Of a DNA stretch of 64,000 nucleotides, positions 25,478-35,385 are shown in pieces. Source of the DNA: Bacillus sp. Marseille-Q3570. GTDB taxonomy: Bacteria; Bacillota; Bacilli; Bacillales; Fictibacillaceae. Under the pieces are notes generated by a model. It saw nothing but the letters and a program-made list of their open reading frames with translations. It was not told where the DNA came from and did not search any database. Within the stretch, counting starts at the first letter, position 1, and each line of letters begins with the position of its first letter. Both the position numbers and the translations under genes were made by a program. The stretch covers positions 248,001-312,000 of the forward strand of contig NZ_CAMGYZ010000007.1 in assembly GCF_946151055.1 (NCBI RefSeq), written 5' to 3'.

Positions 25478-26056
25478 TCAACTGCGTTTACGATTGAAAA
25501 AGCGCTCGATCTTATTCGGTGTGTTTCGTTGTGGAATGTTGTACGTTTCAAGAAGGTTGAGGAATTCTTGTTCTCCAGTATTGCGATCAGTGATTTCGTA
25601 TTCCAGTTCATAGTCTTCTGTTCCAAGATAGGTGGAATGATCAAATACGAGTAATCCAGATTTATACGCTTTTTCAACTCTTGATGTGACTAGAGATCCT
25701 AAGCATTTTAACTTGCTGGATTCGATTCCGAAAGTGTCTTCAAGTAAATCCAGCATCTCACTTGAAGCGATTCTACGACCATTTATCAAGCCCAAGGCTT
25801 TTGTTTCTGATAGCACTTCATGCGATTCAAGCAGTCCGTCATCATGTGGCCTCTTCAGAGTGAAAGTATAAGTGTTCTTTTTATGACGGATACGGAGTGC
25901 ACATCCTTTTTCTTTTAACGAAAAATCCTCTGTATCAAAATAATGATTCGTTTGCTTGATAAATGAATCATCCATTATGGAGAAGGCAGATCGTAGAGCA
26001 TAGAATTCTTCTTCAGTAACGATATTCTTAAGTTCAATTTCGATTTCTTGTTTCAT
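25478..26056 (-). CDS. yjbK: YjbK, CYTH-domain triphosphate-binding protein
   Basis: A 192-residue protein of the CYTH (adenylyl cyclase/thiamine triphosphatase) superfamily. The diagnostic ExExK motif is EIEIELK at residues 4-10; conserved Arg/Lys residues follow in ALRIRHK and TLKRP. Members bind inorganic or organic triphosphates with metal. ATG 26056 follows GAGGTGAT. It diverges from yjbL-sasB-nadK; in B. subtilis yjbK is at the same place. Confidence 0.87.
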   Translation of the reverse strand: MKQEIEIELKNIVTEEEFYALRSAFSIMDDSFIKQTNHYFDTEDFSLKEKGCALRIRHKKNTYTFTLKRPHDDGLLESHEVLSETKALGLINGRRIASSEMLDLLEDTFGIESSKLKCLGSLVTSRVEKAYKSGLLVFDHSTYLGTEDYELEYEITDRNTGEQEFLNLLETYNIPQRNTPNKIERFFNRKRS

Positions 26057-26209
26057 ATTATCGATCACCTCATATGACAATCATTCCGTGTCATTATCTC
26101 ATATGAGGATACGTGCTACAATTTTAATTTGAGATTTAAAATGTGATACACTTAATAAGGAGTTTAAAAAGACCAACCAAGCATTCGATTCATTTATAGG
26201 AGGACCATT

Positions 26210-26599
26210 ATGACTACAAGATTAGAAGTGACATCAAGTGAAATTTTTGAAGATAAGGTCGAGTTTATGAGCAATAGCGAAAACCTGGGAGGGGATGTTA
26301 GCCTTGCGCCTTCCGAACAAGTACTTGTAGACTCTGATGCTTTATCTTTCATTTATATATTGGAAACTGCAGATAGCTTCATTTACGTTTCATTTCCAAA
26401 AGAACAATGGCATGCGTTGAAAACAGTGATTACAGAAAAGAAAGATGCTTTTCTGAGATTATCTAACCATGAACCTCTAAGTTTGAAAGGATTAAAAGGG
26501 GAATTAGAGTATTTGATCGACAACATTTCTGGAAATGCAAATTACGGTAACGAAATGATGAAAAGTGTTGAGGAGATCTTTCAACCGATCAACGGTTGA
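26210..26599 (+). CDS. yjbL: YjbL, UPF0738 family protein
   Basis: A 129-residue cytoplasmic protein matching the YjbL/UPF0738 position and length. It has a beta-rich middle (FIYILETADSFIYVSFPKEQW) split here only by its own composition, and a helical end (LEYLIDNI). No function is known and none is implied by visible motifs. It precedes the small alarmone synthetase gene by 40 bases and is likely co-transcribed. The ribosome site is AGGAGG. Confidence 0.78.
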   Translation: MTTRLEVTSSEIFEDKVEFMSNSENLGGDVSLAPSEQVLVDSDALSFIYILETADSFIYVSFPKEQWHALKTVITEKKDAFLRLSNHEPLSLKGLKGELEYLIDNISGNANYGNEMMKSVEEIFQPING

Positions 26600-26639
26600 T
26601 ATAGAGAGCTTCCGATAAAATAGATTCGGTGGTGGTTAG

Positions 26640-27257
26640 ATGGAATGGGATGTATTCTTGAATCCTTACAGACAAGCAGTTGATGAATTGAAGGTGAAAC
26701 TGAAGGGGGTGCGTGAACAATACCTCATTGAGAATAAACACTCCCCAATCGAGTTTGTCACTGGCAGAGTCAAACCTGTTGCAAGTATCATAGATAAAAC
26801 GAAACGGAAGAACATTCCACTTGATGACATTGAAACGGAGATCCAGGATATTGCAGGAATCAGGATCATGTGTCAGTTTGTAGATGATATCGAATCAGTC
26901 ATCAATATGCTGAAGAAGCGTAAAGATCTTGAAGTGATTGAAGAAAGGGACTATGTCAATCATAAAAAGCCAAGCGGGTATCGATCGTTCCATGTCGTCA
27001 TATCCTATCCAGTACAGACTGTAGGCGGTGAAAAGAAACTCTTGGTGGAGATCCAAATCCGTACACTCGCCATGAATTTTTGGGCGACAATAGAGCATTC
27101 TTTAAATTATAAATATGCAGGTGCGATTCCGAAGAATATTGAAGAACGCCTTCAGCGTGCGGCAGAAGCTGCTTTCAGGCTAGATGAGGAAATGTCTCTT
27201 ATAAAAGGGGAAATACAAGAAGCACAAAAGATTTTCGAGCAAAAAGAGCAACGGTGA
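26640..27257 (+). CDS. sasB: SasB (YjbM), small alarmone (p)ppGpp synthetase
   Basis: A 205-residue stand-alone RelA/SpoT synthetase that transfers pyrophosphate from ATP to GDP or GTP. Seen are VTGRVKPVASIIDK (substrate Arg/Lys segment), IQDIAGIRIMC, KPSGYRSFH (the conserved G-loop Tyr) and the metal/catalytic VEIQIRT followed by WATIEHSLNYK. There is no hydrolase domain. B. subtilis SasB (Sas1) forms a tetramer activated by pppGpp. It precedes nadK by 45 bases, the conserved order. Confidence 0.93.
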   Translation: MEWDVFLNPYRQAVDELKVKLKGVREQYLIENKHSPIEFVTGRVKPVASIIDKTKRKNIPLDDIETEIQDIAGIRIMCQFVDDIESVINMLKKRKDLEVIEERDYVNHKKPSGYRSFHVVISYPVQTVGGEKKLLVEIQIRTLAMNFWATIEHSLNYKYAGAIPKNIEERLQRAAEAAFRLDEEMSLIKGEIQEAQKIFEQKEQR

Positions 27258-27302
27258 TATACATAAAGGAAATGAATTTCGAAAGTAAGGAAGCGATGGC
27301 TA

Positions 27303-28097
27303 ATGAATTTTTCGATAATCTCAAAAGGTGACGAGAAATCAGCTAAACTTGAAAAAAGGATCAAATCTTATTTACAAGACTTTGATTTGAAATGGAACGA
27401 GAAAGAGCCTGATATCGTTATATCCATTGGTGGCGATGGAACACTTCTTCATGCGTTCCATCATTACATCGAACGTGTCGATCAGACTGCTTTTGTCGGT
27501 GTACATACAGGACATCTCGGTTTCTATGCAGATTGGACACCGAGCGAAGTTGAAAAGCTCGTCATCCATATTGCAAAAACACCTTTCCAAATCGTTGAAT
27601 ACCCTTTGCTTGAAGTGACTGTCCGCTATTTAGACGATGATAAGGAAAGTCGCTATCTGGCGATGAATGAATGTACAGTAAAAAGTGTGGAAGGTTCATT
27701 GGTCATGAATGTGGAAATCAAGGGTGAAGAATTCGAAACCTTCAGAGGGGATGGGTTGTGCATTTCTACGCCTTCGGGGAGTACTGCATATAATAAAGCG
27801 CTTGGTGGAGCCATCATCCATCCTTCGCTTCCTTCGCTGCAGTTGGCGGAAATGGCTTCGATCAATAACAGAGTGTTCCGAACAGTCGGATCTCCACTCG
27901 TTTTACCGCAGCACCATACATGTATGTTGAAACCGGTTAACGATGTTGATTTTCACATAACCATCGACCATCTTTTCTTATTGCATGAAAAAGTGAAGTC
28001 GATCCAGTGCCGAGTAGCTGAAGAGAAAGTAAGGTTTGCGCGGTTCCGCCCATTCCCATTCTGGAAACGTGTACGCGAATCATTCGTAAAAGAATGA
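27303..28097 (+). CDS. nadK: NAD kinase
   Basis: A 264-residue enzyme that makes NADP from NAD and ATP or polyphosphate. The [11 protein letters not shown] motif at about residue 39 and the second motif [20 protein letters not shown] are the hallmarks. It is yjbN/ppnK in B. subtilis. The ATG has AAGGAAG about ten bases upstream. It is part of the yjbL-sasB-nadK-yjbO run, with 34 bases to the next gene. Confidence 0.94.
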   Translation: MNFSIISKGDEKSAKLEKRIKSYLQDFDLKWNEKEPDIVISIGGDGTLLHAFHHYIERVDQTAFVGVHTGHLGFYADWTPSEVEKLVIHIAKTPFQIVEYPLLEVTVRYLDDDKESRYLAMNECTVKSVEGSLVMNVEIKGEEFETFRGDGLCISTPSGSTAYNKALGGAIIHPSLPSLQLAEMASINNRVFRTVGSPLVLPQHHTCMLKPVNDVDFHITIDHLFLLHEKVKSIQCRVAEEKVRFARFRPFPFWKRVRESFVKE

Positions 28098-28131
28098 CTG
28101 AAGGTAGAATCATTAGAGGAGAAGCTGCTTC

Positions 28132-29031
28132 ATGAAACCATTGCAATTCACCTGGACGGTCGGGAAGGCTTCCAGTGGTAAACTCCTTAGAGAGTATCTT
28201 TTACAAGAAAAATTCATATCAAGGAAGGCGCTCACTGACATCAAGTATGCCGGTGGCGCTCTTTTTGTAAATGATCAACCGGTCACAGTCCGACATCAGC
28301 TTCAGGAAAATGATCAGGTAACGGTGTTCTTTCCACCTGAAGAGATAAGCGAATCAATGGAACCTGTTGAAATTCCGTTGTCGGTCTTGTTTGAGGATGA
28401 TCATTTTCTGGCTGTAAACAAGCCTGCGGATATGCCGACGATCCCTTCAATGTTCAGGAACACGGACTCCCTGGCACAAGCAGTCCTTTTCTACTACCAA
28501 CAAGAAGGGATATCCTCGACGATTCATGCTGTCAATCGGCTTGATCGGGATACGTCCGGTATTGTCATGTTCGCGAAACATCGTTATGGACATTCCTTAT
28601 TATCGAGACTGCAAAAAAGTGGTGAGATGAACCGTACCTATCTCGCACTATGTCATGGTGTTCCAGTTGAAGCCAAAGGAACGATCGAGAAACCGATCGG
28701 ACGAAAAGAGGGGAGCATCATCGAGCGCTGTACGCGGGAAGACGGACAGCATGCGAAAACCCATTTTGAAGTATTACAGTCTTTTGATGATTATGCATTA
28801 CTGCGTTTGAAATTGGAGACAGGACGTACGCATCAGATACGGGTGCATATGGCTTTCCTTGGACATCCGTTATTGGGCGATGATTTGTATGGAGGGCATC
28901 GTGCTTTAATTGGAAGGCAGGCGCTTCATAGTCGATCCTTGCAATTTTATCACCCGTTCTTGGAGAAAGCGATAGAGATTGAAGCACCGGTCCCCGAAGA
29001 TATGGCAAGGTTGATAGAAAATCAAAGATAA
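28132..29031 (+). CDS. yjbO: YjbO, RluD-family rRNA/tRNA pseudouridine synthase
   Basis: A 299-residue protein with an N-terminal S4-like RNA-binding region (residues about 15-80) and a RluA/RluD catalytic domain. The catalytic Asp lies in NRLDRDTSGIVMFAKH; this family normally has HRLD, so the Asn for His is a small deviation. RTHQIRVHMAFLGHPLLGD is the other conserved block. It isomerises uridine in rRNA or tRNA; the target is unknown. Ribosome site GAGGAGAAG. Confidence 0.9.
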   Translation: MKPLQFTWTVGKASSGKLLREYLLQEKFISRKALTDIKYAGGALFVNDQPVTVRHQLQENDQVTVFFPPEEISESMEPVEIPLSVLFEDDHFLAVNKPADMPTIPSMFRNTDSLAQAVLFYYQQEGISSTIHAVNRLDRDTSGIVMFAKHRYGHSLLSRLQKSGEMNRTYLALCHGVPVEAKGTIEKPIGRKEGSIIERCTREDGQHAKTHFEVLQSFDDYALLRLKLETGRTHQIRVHMAFLGHPLLGDDLYGGHRALIGRQALHSRSLQFYHPFLEKAIEIEAPVPEDMARLIENQR

Positions 29032-29319
29032 CATGAACCAGTATAGATTATGGTCTAAATTTGCAAGATTCCTATGTAGAGTTGTAAGATTCCACACCTG
29101 AAAAATGCAGCATTCCAAAATTATGATCTCGCATACGCTAATTAATGAAAGATGCACTAAAGAATTGGTCGATCCTTATAAGATCGACCGTTAATTGTGA
29201 TGGCTGTTTTCGTAATGTGTTAAAACATAGTTACATCTAAAAATTCAAAGGGTAAATCGATAAGTCTAAAAAATCAGGATTAAGTCTAAAATGCTGGAAT
29301 TAGTTCTAAAATGCCCTCT
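29032..29319. repeat. Degenerate ~20-22 bp repeats between yjbO and prpE (array C)
   Basis: No gene is seen. At 29057-29125 three units share GCAAGATTCC / GTAAGATTCC / GCAGCATTCC spaced by 21-22 bases. At 29261-29320 three 20-base units begin TAAGTCTAAA, TAAGTCTAAA and TAGTTCTAAA, and the last reaches the prpE stop codon. The period is close to that of arrays A and B but the sequence differs. Confidence 0.55.
29167..29189. other. Perfect inverted repeat
   Basis: GGTCGATC and GATCGACC flank the seven-base loop CTTATAA. No T-tract follows on either strand, so it is not a classical terminator, though it may end transcripts of yjbO or prpE weakly. Confidence 0.6.
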
Positions 29320-30063
29320 TCAATCCTCAAACGTTCTGAACTTTTCCGCCACGTATGGCATCGTGGATGGTACAGAAATCGTCTGATCCTCTGGATATCG
29401 ATAGGCAGTAAGTGCGCCACCGAAGACGCATCCTGTGTCGATGTTGATCGTATGTCCGACCTGTCTTGGTTCCGGAACCGGAGTATGGCCGTACACGATG
29501 ATACGTTCACCTTGATAGTTTTGCGCCCAATCTCTGCGGACAGGCATACCATTCTCATGTTTTTCACCAGTAATATCACCATATAACACAAACGTTTTGA
29601 CCCGTTTATGTGTTTGTCCGATAAAGTCCTCCCGTATCCCTGCATGAGCGACAATCAGCTTTTTATCATCGAGCTGCAGGTAGAGCGGGGCATTTTCAAA
29701 CAGCTCCTTGAACATGCTTGAAATCTCCACTTTTTCTTGCTGTTCCAAATCCTTGAATTCAGCAACCGTCGTCTCAAGACCATGCCTTACCTGGACATCC
29801 CTTCCTTGAAAATAACGATAAAGCTTATCACAGTGATTTCCAGGTGAATAGAGAGCAATTCCTTGTGTTACAAGTTTGAATACGAGCCTGATCACTTTTA
29901 TCGATTCAGGTCCCCGATCGGTCAAATCCCCAAGGAAAACAAGCTTGCGATTGTCTGGATGGTGGAATTCTCCGTTTGTATCCGTTGTATATTCCAATTC
30001 TTCGATCAGTTGAATGAGTTCGGTATAGCAGCCATGAATATCTCCGATCACATCAAATTTCAT
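29320..30063 (-). CDS. prpE: PrpE, diadenosine tetraphosphatase / protein phosphatase
   Basis: A 247-residue metallophosphoesterase of the PPP family. The metal and catalytic motifs are [20 protein letters not shown] and SPGNHCDKL, with later His residues in [10 protein letters not shown] and [10 protein letters not shown]. In B. subtilis PrpE splits Ap4A-type nucleotides and affects spore germination. ATG 30063 follows GGAGTGAAGAAC. It lies downstream of the RodA-like gene but behind that gene's terminator. Confidence 0.9.
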   Translation of the reverse strand: MKFDVIGDIHGCYTELIQLIEELEYTTDTNGEFHHPDNRKLVFLGDLTDRGPESIKVIRLVFKLVTQGIALYSPGNHCDKLYRYFQGRDVQVRHGLETTVAEFKDLEQQEKVEISSMFKELFENAPLYLQLDDKKLIVAHAGIREDFIGQTHKRVKTFVLYGDITGEKHENGMPVRRDWAQNYQGERIIVYGHTPVPEPRQVGHTINIDTGCVFGGALTAYRYPEDQTISVPSTMPYVAEKFRTFED

Positions 30064-30126
30064 GTTCTTCACTCCACATTATCGTTCTGTATCTATTAAG
30101 TATATTCTAAAATAACAAATTTAAAG

Positions 30127-30155
30127 GAAAAAAGCACCTTTAGAAGGCGCTTTTA
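30127..30155 (-). terminator. Terminator of the RodA-like gene
   Basis: On the minus strand GCGCCTT and AAGGTGC pair around CTA and are followed by six T residues, overlapping the stop codon of the gene at 30153. Confidence 0.8.
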
Positions 30156-31340
30156 ATCGAACATATATTTTCTTGTCCTTGACCGGACGTTAAGGACAAG
30201 TCCAATTGCAATCATACTTGCCAATATTGAACTTCCTCCATAACTGATGAACGGAAGGGGGATCCCTGTGATCGGAAGCAGCCCGATGACCATTCCGATA
30301 TTCTGGAAGACCTGGAATGTGATCATACCGATTACACCAGCACATAAATAGCTGCCAAACGGATCATTGCTTTCTAGTGCAGCATGGATGATCCGATAGA
30401 CCAATAAGAAGAAGAGGGAAATCACGAAACTTGTTCCCATGAAACCGAATTCTTCACCGATGACAGAAAAAATGAAGTCAGTCTGAGCTTCAGGGAAATA
30501 GACATTCCCTTCTCCGAATCCTTTACCGTATAATTGACCTGATCCAATAGCCAATAACGATTTTACAAGCTGAAAACCAAATCCCTGTTCAAATTCATAA
30601 GGCTGCAGCCAGCCATAAAAACGATTCAGCTGATACTCATCATGCAGGATATACTCGATCAGAAACTCCGGATTATACATGTAAATGAGAACGAGACTGG
30701 CAATGAAAAGTGTTGAACTGAATATCAAGAGAAGGATAATTCGCCATCGTATACCAGAAACTAATAAAAGACTTGCTATGATCGCAAAAAATACGAGTGT
30801 CGTCCCGAGGTCAGGCTGAAGCATGACCAAAATTACTGGTGGAAGAGATATTAAGATGATTTTACCAAGCAACAGAAAATCTTCCCGTATTGAACGATCC
30901 CCATATTTTTCATTATGGAGCGTAATGGCATTGGCAATTGAAATAATCAAGGCGACTTTCATCAATTCGGATGGTTGAAAGGCGATCCCGCCATATCTGT
31001 ACCAGCTCTGTGCCCCATTGATGTATGGGACAAGTGCTTCTTTCGTACCCGCATTCGGGTCTACTAAAGGGATGAGCACAATTCCAAGTAATAGGAAGAT
31101 ACCAAAACCATATATGTACCACGAAAGCTTCAAGAACTGATCAAAATCAAGGATCATGACCACTGCAATCGCACCGAAACCGACGGCATACCATACCAAC
31201 TGCTTTACTACAAAGTTCCCTTCATATTGTCCGACTGCACTATATATCGCAATACAACTAGAACAGATTAAAAGAAATAAAATAAAAAGTAAGTTATAAT
31301 CGATTTGTTGAAAAGGTGTTTCTCTCTCTTGGTTCGTCAT
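30153..31340 (-). CDS. RodA/FtsW/SpoVE (SEDS) family protein
   Basis: A 395-residue SEDS glycosyltransferase with about ten membrane helices. The signature blocks are GAQSWYRYGGIAFQPSELMK, where the Ser/Glu pair is conserved; VMLQPDLGTTLVF with the catalytic-type Asp; and PFISYGGSS near the C-terminus. SEDS proteins polymerise lipid II into glycan strands together with a class B PBP. The N-terminal loop and GTKEALVPYINGAQ look more RodA- than FtsW-like, but the exact role (cell elongation or sporulation) is not settled by sequence. It is not part of the B. subtilis yjb order here. Confidence 0.88.
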   Translation of the reverse strand: MTNQERETPFQQIDYNLLFILFLLICSSCIAIYSAVGQYEGNFVVKQLVWYAVGFGAIAVVMILDFDQFLKLSWYIYGFGIFLLLGIVLIPLVDPNAGTKEALVPYINGAQSWYRYGGIAFQPSELMKVALIISIANAITLHNEKYGDRSIREDFLLLGKIILISLPPVILVMLQPDLGTTLVFFAIIASLLLVSGIRWRIILLLIFSSTLFIASLVLIYMYNPEFLIEYILHDEYQLNRFYGWLQPYEFEQGFGFQLVKSLLAIGSGQLYGKGFGEGNVYFPEAQTDFIFSVIGEEFGFMGTSFVISLFFLLVYRIIHAALESNDPFGSYLCAGVIGMITFQVFQNIGMVIGLLPITGIPLPFISYGGSSILASMIAIGLVLNVRSRTRKYMFD

Positions 31341-31431
31341 TAGCGCTACCTACCTTAAAGAATAACTGGTTCATTGAAATGATAACATCTTTTAGAATAG
31401 CTTTGTTAATTTTTTCTGTTGATTTTTTAAA

Positions 31432-31460
31432 TTGACATATTTGAAGTGCTTTTTTACGAT
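31432..31460 (+). promoter_or_regulatory. Sigma-A promoter for mgtE
   Basis: TTGACA, a 17-base spacer and TACGAT, giving a transcript start near 31467 and a leader of about 105 bases. I checked the leader for an M-box magnesium riboswitch and saw none of its conserved blocks; it is also too short. Confidence 0.65.
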
Positions 31461-31573
31461 AAGTTAGTCATGTATAAATTGGCTCGACGAGGATAAGGGA
31501 GCGAAAAAAGCAAAAACAAAAGCACAACAAATCATACAAATAAATGATTCTGGATGAGAGGGGGACAACAACT

Positions 31574-32926
31574 ATGGAACAAGAAGAATACTTTGAATTT
31601 CAGTTTGTTATCGATGCGTTAAAAAACGATGATATCGATTTATTCAGGGAAAATTTCTTAGAGATGCACCCTTATGATCAAACACGTCTTTTTTCCGTTT
31701 TAGAAGAAGAGGAAAGGATGCGTCTTTATGGGTATCTTTCACCTGAAGAAATGGCAGATATTTTCGAGAAAATCGATCTTGAAGATACAAAAGGCTATTT
31801 GTTTGAAATGGAGCCTTTCTATGCTGCAAAAATGCTTGGGGATATGTACGCCGATGATGCCGTCGACGTATTGAATGATTTAGAAGCTGAGCAGTTGGCT
31901 AGTTATTTGACGATCATGGATAATGAAGCCGCTCAAGAAATCAAAGAGCTTCTCCATTATGAGGAGAAAACGGCCGGAAGTATCATGACCACGGAATTTG
32001 TGGCGATCCGGGCGAATCAGACGGTGACCCAGGCAATGGAGATCCTGAGGAAGGAAGCACCGGATGCGGAAACAATCTATTATGTGTTTGTGGTTGACGA
32101 AAATAAAAAGCTGGTCGGTGTCATATCTTTAAGAGACTTGATCATCGCAGAAGAAAATACACTCGTAAATGAGGTCATGAACGAAAGAGTCGTTGCGATT
32201 TCTGTAGGAGAAGATCAGGAAGAAGCGGCAAGGATGATGAAGGATTATGACTTCCTCGCCTTACCTGTTGTCGATTTCCAGAATCATCTTCTTGGAATCA
32301 TCACAGTCGATGATATTGTCGATGTCATTGATGAAGAAGCATCTGAGGACTACTCGAAATTAGCCGCAGTCTCCGATATGGATTCAGCTGACAGGAGTCC
32401 GATGCAAGCAGCAAAAAGAAGACTTCCATGGCTGATCATCTTATTATTCCTTGGCACCATCACGGCAAGCTTGATCGGCCAATTCGAAGAGACTTTGAAC
32501 CAGGTTGCTATTTTAGCCGTATTCATTCCATTGATTGCTGGAATGGCAGGAAATACAGGTACCCAGGCGTTAGCGGTAGCTGTAAGAGGAATTGCAACCG
32601 GAGATACAGATAAACAGGATGTGAGAAGTCTCATTTTAAGGGAAGCAGGGACAGGATTGATCACTGGAGCGTCCTGCGGGGTGGTCATCACGTTCATCGT
32701 CTATCTATGGCAGGATTCCATCTATTTAGGGTTATTGGTAGGTGCATCGATTTTGCTTACCTTGATTGTCGCTACATTAGCAGGCGCTCTGATCCCTTTA
32801 CTTATGCATAAAATGAAAATTGATCCTGCGGTAGCTTCAGGTCCATTCATTACTACAATCAATGATATCATCAGCGTGTTGATCTATTTCGGCCTTGCTA
32901 CGACATTCATCAATTATTTTACGTAA
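31574..32926 (+). CDS. mgtE: MgtE magnesium transporter
   Basis: A 450-residue magnesium channel. It has the acidic helical N domain (residues about 1-130, rich in Glu and Asp that sense cytoplasmic magnesium), two CBS domains (about 135-255, with KTAGSIMTTEF at their start), and a C-terminal membrane domain of five helices containing PLIAGMAGNTGTQALAVAVR, the conserved pore motif. ATG 31574 follows GAGAGGGGG. It is followed after 18 bases by the CPA2 antiporter gene, so the two probably form an operon for cation homeostasis. Confidence 0.93.
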   Translation: MEQEEYFEFQFVIDALKNDDIDLFRENFLEMHPYDQTRLFSVLEEEERMRLYGYLSPEEMADIFEKIDLEDTKGYLFEMEPFYAAKMLGDMYADDAVDVLNDLEAEQLASYLTIMDNEAAQEIKELLHYEEKTAGSIMTTEFVAIRANQTVTQAMEILRKEAPDAETIYYVFVVDENKKLVGVISLRDLIIAEENTLVNEVMNERVVAISVGEDQEEAARMMKDYDFLALPVVDFQNHLLGIITVDDIVDVIDEEASEDYSKLAAVSDMDSADRSPMQAAKRRLPWLIILLFLGTITASLIGQFEETLNQVAILAVFIPLIAGMAGNTGTQALAVAVRGIATGDTDKQDVRSLILREAGTGLITGASCGVVITFIVYLWQDSIYLGLLVGASILLTLIVATLAGALIPLLMHKMKIDPAVASGPFITTINDIISVLIYFGLATTFINYFT

Positions 32927-32944
32927 ACGAAACAGGAGGAAAGT

Positions 32945-34783
32945 ATGGAAGAGCATGTATCATTCACTTCACTCATCGTTGTCATAGTAACTGCTTTTCT
33001 CACACCAATTCTATTGAAAAAATTGAGGCTCTCGATCATTCCTGTTGTTGTTGCTGAAATCATAGCCGGACTCATCATCGGGAAAACAGGTTTCAATCTG
33101 GTCCAGCCAGATGAATGGATCACCATTTTATCAAGCCTCGGATTTATATTTCTCATGTTCTTAAGTGGGCTTGAAATTGATTTCAGCGTCTTCTCCAATA
33201 ATAAAAACAGGGTGACGCTGCCTTCAGGGAAGCTGGAGCCGAACCGTTTTCTCGTATCGACCATTGTCTTCGTGTTCATTCTGGTCCTTTCCTTTGTATT
33301 GTCATGGTTGTTGGTATTCATGGGCTTTACAAACAACGCCTTTTTCATGTGTCTGGTCATTTCGACGATCTCACTAGGGGTCGTCGTTCCGACTTTGAAG
33401 GAAACAGGGATCATGAAATCTGGAATCGGCCAAATCATCCTGATTGTTACGGTCATTGCAGATCTTGTGACGATGATCTTGTTAGCTGTCTTTGTATCTT
33501 TATATGAAGGCGGAGGCAACATGTGGTTGTTGTTACTGTTATTCTGTGCAGGCATCCTGCTCTATTTCGTCGGTAAATTCTTTAAGCAGAGCACCTTTTT
33601 CGAGACTTTATCCACAGGTACGGTACAGATTGGTATGAGAGCGGTATTTGCCCTCATCATCCTTCTCGTCGGGTTATCAGAACAAGTTGGAGCAGAAAGT
33701 ATCCTCGGGGCATTTCTTGCGGGCGTACTCGTATCCTTACTGGCACCTAATCGTGAAATGGTCCGACAATTGGATTCATTCGGTTACGGCTTCCTTATCC
33801 CGATTTTCTTCGTCATGGTCGGGGGGGAGCTGGATCTGTGGGCGTTATTCAGTGATCCGAGGATCGTCGTTCTGATTCCACTGTTATTCATTGCCCTATT
33901 GATATCCAAGCTGGTACCTGCTCTATATTTGAAAAAGTGGTATGACTGGAATACAATCATCGGTTCAGGCTTTATACTGACAGCAACGTTGTCCTTAGTT
34001 GTCGCAGCTGCTAAGATCGGGGAGCGGATCGGTGTCATTGATAATCAGATGTCTTCAGCACTGATCTTACTTGCTGTGATTACGTGTATCGTTACACCGA
34101 TTGTGTTTAAAAAAGTCTTTCCTCTTAAGCAGATGGCTTCTAAGACAAAGAAGGTCAATGTCATTGGTGCGAACCAATTGACGTTAAGACTGCCATTAGA
34201 ACTTGATGAGAATATGTTCAATACGACCCTATACCACACAAAACAAGAGAAATTAGAGGAAAGTATAGGCACCCATTTTGAAGTGAATGAAGTGGATGAC
34301 TATGAAATCGAAAGGTTGTTACAAGACGATGTGTTCAACACGGATGTTTTGGTTGTCACGACAGGAAACGATTCAATCAATGCAAAAATCGCTTCCTACG
34401 CAAAAGAAAGTGGGATTGACCGTGTCATTACGAGGATTGAAACATCAACATTAAGTTCCGAGCTGAAAGAGAAAGACGTTGAAGTATTTTCTTCCTTGTT
34501 ATCAGCTAAGACCATTTTAAGATCGATGATTGAGACACCGGATGTCGCTAAACTGATCATCGGCCAAGACAATCGCTTATATCAAGTGAATGTGCAAAAC
34601 ACGAAGTATGTTGGAACGATGCTTCGGAATTTCCCGTTCATGGGCAATGCCATCATCATCCGGATTTTCAGAGGAAATGAATCCATTGTGCCACATGGGG
34701 ATACCGAACTTCAAATACATGATCATCTTATTGTCACGGGAAGTAATGAAAGCATCCAACAATTGCGCAATGTGTTATCTTAA
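32945..34783 (+). CDS. yjbQ: CPA2 family cation:proton antiporter with RCK domains (YjbQ-like)
   Basis: A 612-residue protein. The N-terminal 390 residues form a Na+/H+ exchanger domain of about twelve helices; the cytoplasmic part carries a TrkA-N-like region (residues about 400-515) and a TrkA-C domain ending RLYQVNVQ ... HDHLIVTGS. The architecture is that of KefB-type potassium efflux antiporters. B. subtilis has YjbQ of this type near prpE. Ribosome site AGGAGGAAAG. It is followed by a strong terminator. The ion specificity cannot be read from sequence. Confidence 0.85.
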   Translation: MEEHVSFTSLIVVIVTAFLTPILLKKLRLSIIPVVVAEIIAGLIIGKTGFNLVQPDEWITILSSLGFIFLMFLSGLEIDFSVFSNNKNRVTLPSGKLEPNRFLVSTIVFVFILVLSFVLSWLLVFMGFTNNAFFMCLVISTISLGVVVPTLKETGIMKSGIGQIILIVTVIADLVTMILLAVFVSLYEGGGNMWLLLLLFCAGILLYFVGKFFKQSTFFETLSTGTVQIGMRAVFALIILLVGLSEQVGAESILGAFLAGVLVSLLAPNREMVRQLDSFGYGFLIPIFFVMVGGELDLWALFSDPRIVVLIPLLFIALLISKLVPALYLKKWYDWNTIIGSGFILTATLSLVVAAAKIGERIGVIDNQMSSALILLAVITCIVTPIVFKKVFPLKQMASKTKKVNVIGANQLTLRLPLELDENMFNTTLYHTKQEKLEESIGTHFEVNEVDDYEIERLLQDDVFNTDVLVVTTGNDSINAKIASYAKESGIDRVITRIETSTLSSELKEKDVEVFSSLLSAKTILRSMIETPDVAKLIIGQDNRLYQVNVQNTKYVGTMLRNFPFMGNAIIIRIFRGNESIVPHGDTELQIHDHLIVTGSNESIQQLRNVLS

Positions 34784-34910
34784 AGGCTTTGTTAGTGAGT
34801 ATGTAGAACAACTTCTCTCTTGACGGATGCCTTCAATTATGAACGTGATGAAGGTACGTGATTGTGGCTCCATTTTATTTTTACAGCTTACTATCGAGTT
34901 TTTCACCCCA

Positions 34911-34951
34911 AACATTAAGCCAATCTCCAAGAGAATGGCTTAATGTTTTTA
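34911..34951. terminator. Terminator after the antiporter gene
   Basis: AACATTAAGCCA and TGGCTTAATGTT form a perfect 12-base stem followed by TTTTTA; it also stands at the 3' end of the convergent DUF4183 gene. Confidence 0.88.
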
Positions 34952-34969
34952 TGTGATTTTTATATAGCC

Positions 34970-35353
34970 TTATGTTGCAACAGTTGTTGTAGAAGAAGGG
35001 GTATAGTTAACAACTTCTAATACAACAGGTGAATTCGCAAGGATCGGATCTCCACCAGCAGGTACATCGATATCTAATGATCCGACTCCAGTAGCTCCTG
35101 GTGTGTAAGTTGAGACTCCATCCATTTGTAATACACCATTGACATAAACATTATAGTAGCTGTTATCGGTTTCAAGGGTAGGAAGCGTCGTTACTGCTGT
35201 ACCATCATCTTGAAAAAAATCTGCAGCATCTATCGTCAAAGTTGCCCCTGCAGCGGTCTCCGTCGTAGTGACATGAAAGAACCTTGTATTGGCAGGATCG
35301 ACTGTTGTATTAACTGTTGCTTCTATCACAAGTTTCATCATTTGAAGTGCCAA
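34970..35353 (-). CDS. DUF4183 protein, putative spore surface protein (1)
   Basis: A 127-residue beta-rich, Thr/Val-rich protein. The YYNVYVNGVLQ block followed by GDPI and VVLEVVNY matches the DUF4183 family found in spore formers. No signal peptide or membrane helix is seen, as usual for proteins made in the mother cell and deposited on the spore. TTG 35353 is the start, after GAGGAG. A CATAAAATA element typical of sigma-K promoters lies 33 bases upstream. The spore link is inferred from family distribution and locus. Confidence 0.75.
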   Translation of the reverse strand: MALQMMKLVIEATVNTTVDPANTRFFHVTTTETAAGATLTIDAADFFQDDGTAVTTLPTLETDNSYYNVYVNGVLQMDGVSTYTPGATGVGSLDIDVPAGGDPILANSPVVLEVVNYTPSSTTTVAT

Positions 35354-35385
35354 TTAACTTTCACTCCTCAAAATTTAGTTCTTTA

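Noticed and set aside
31461-31573. Possible M-box magnesium riboswitch before mgtE
   Set aside because: The leader from the promoter is only about 105 bases and none of the conserved M-box blocks can be recognised.
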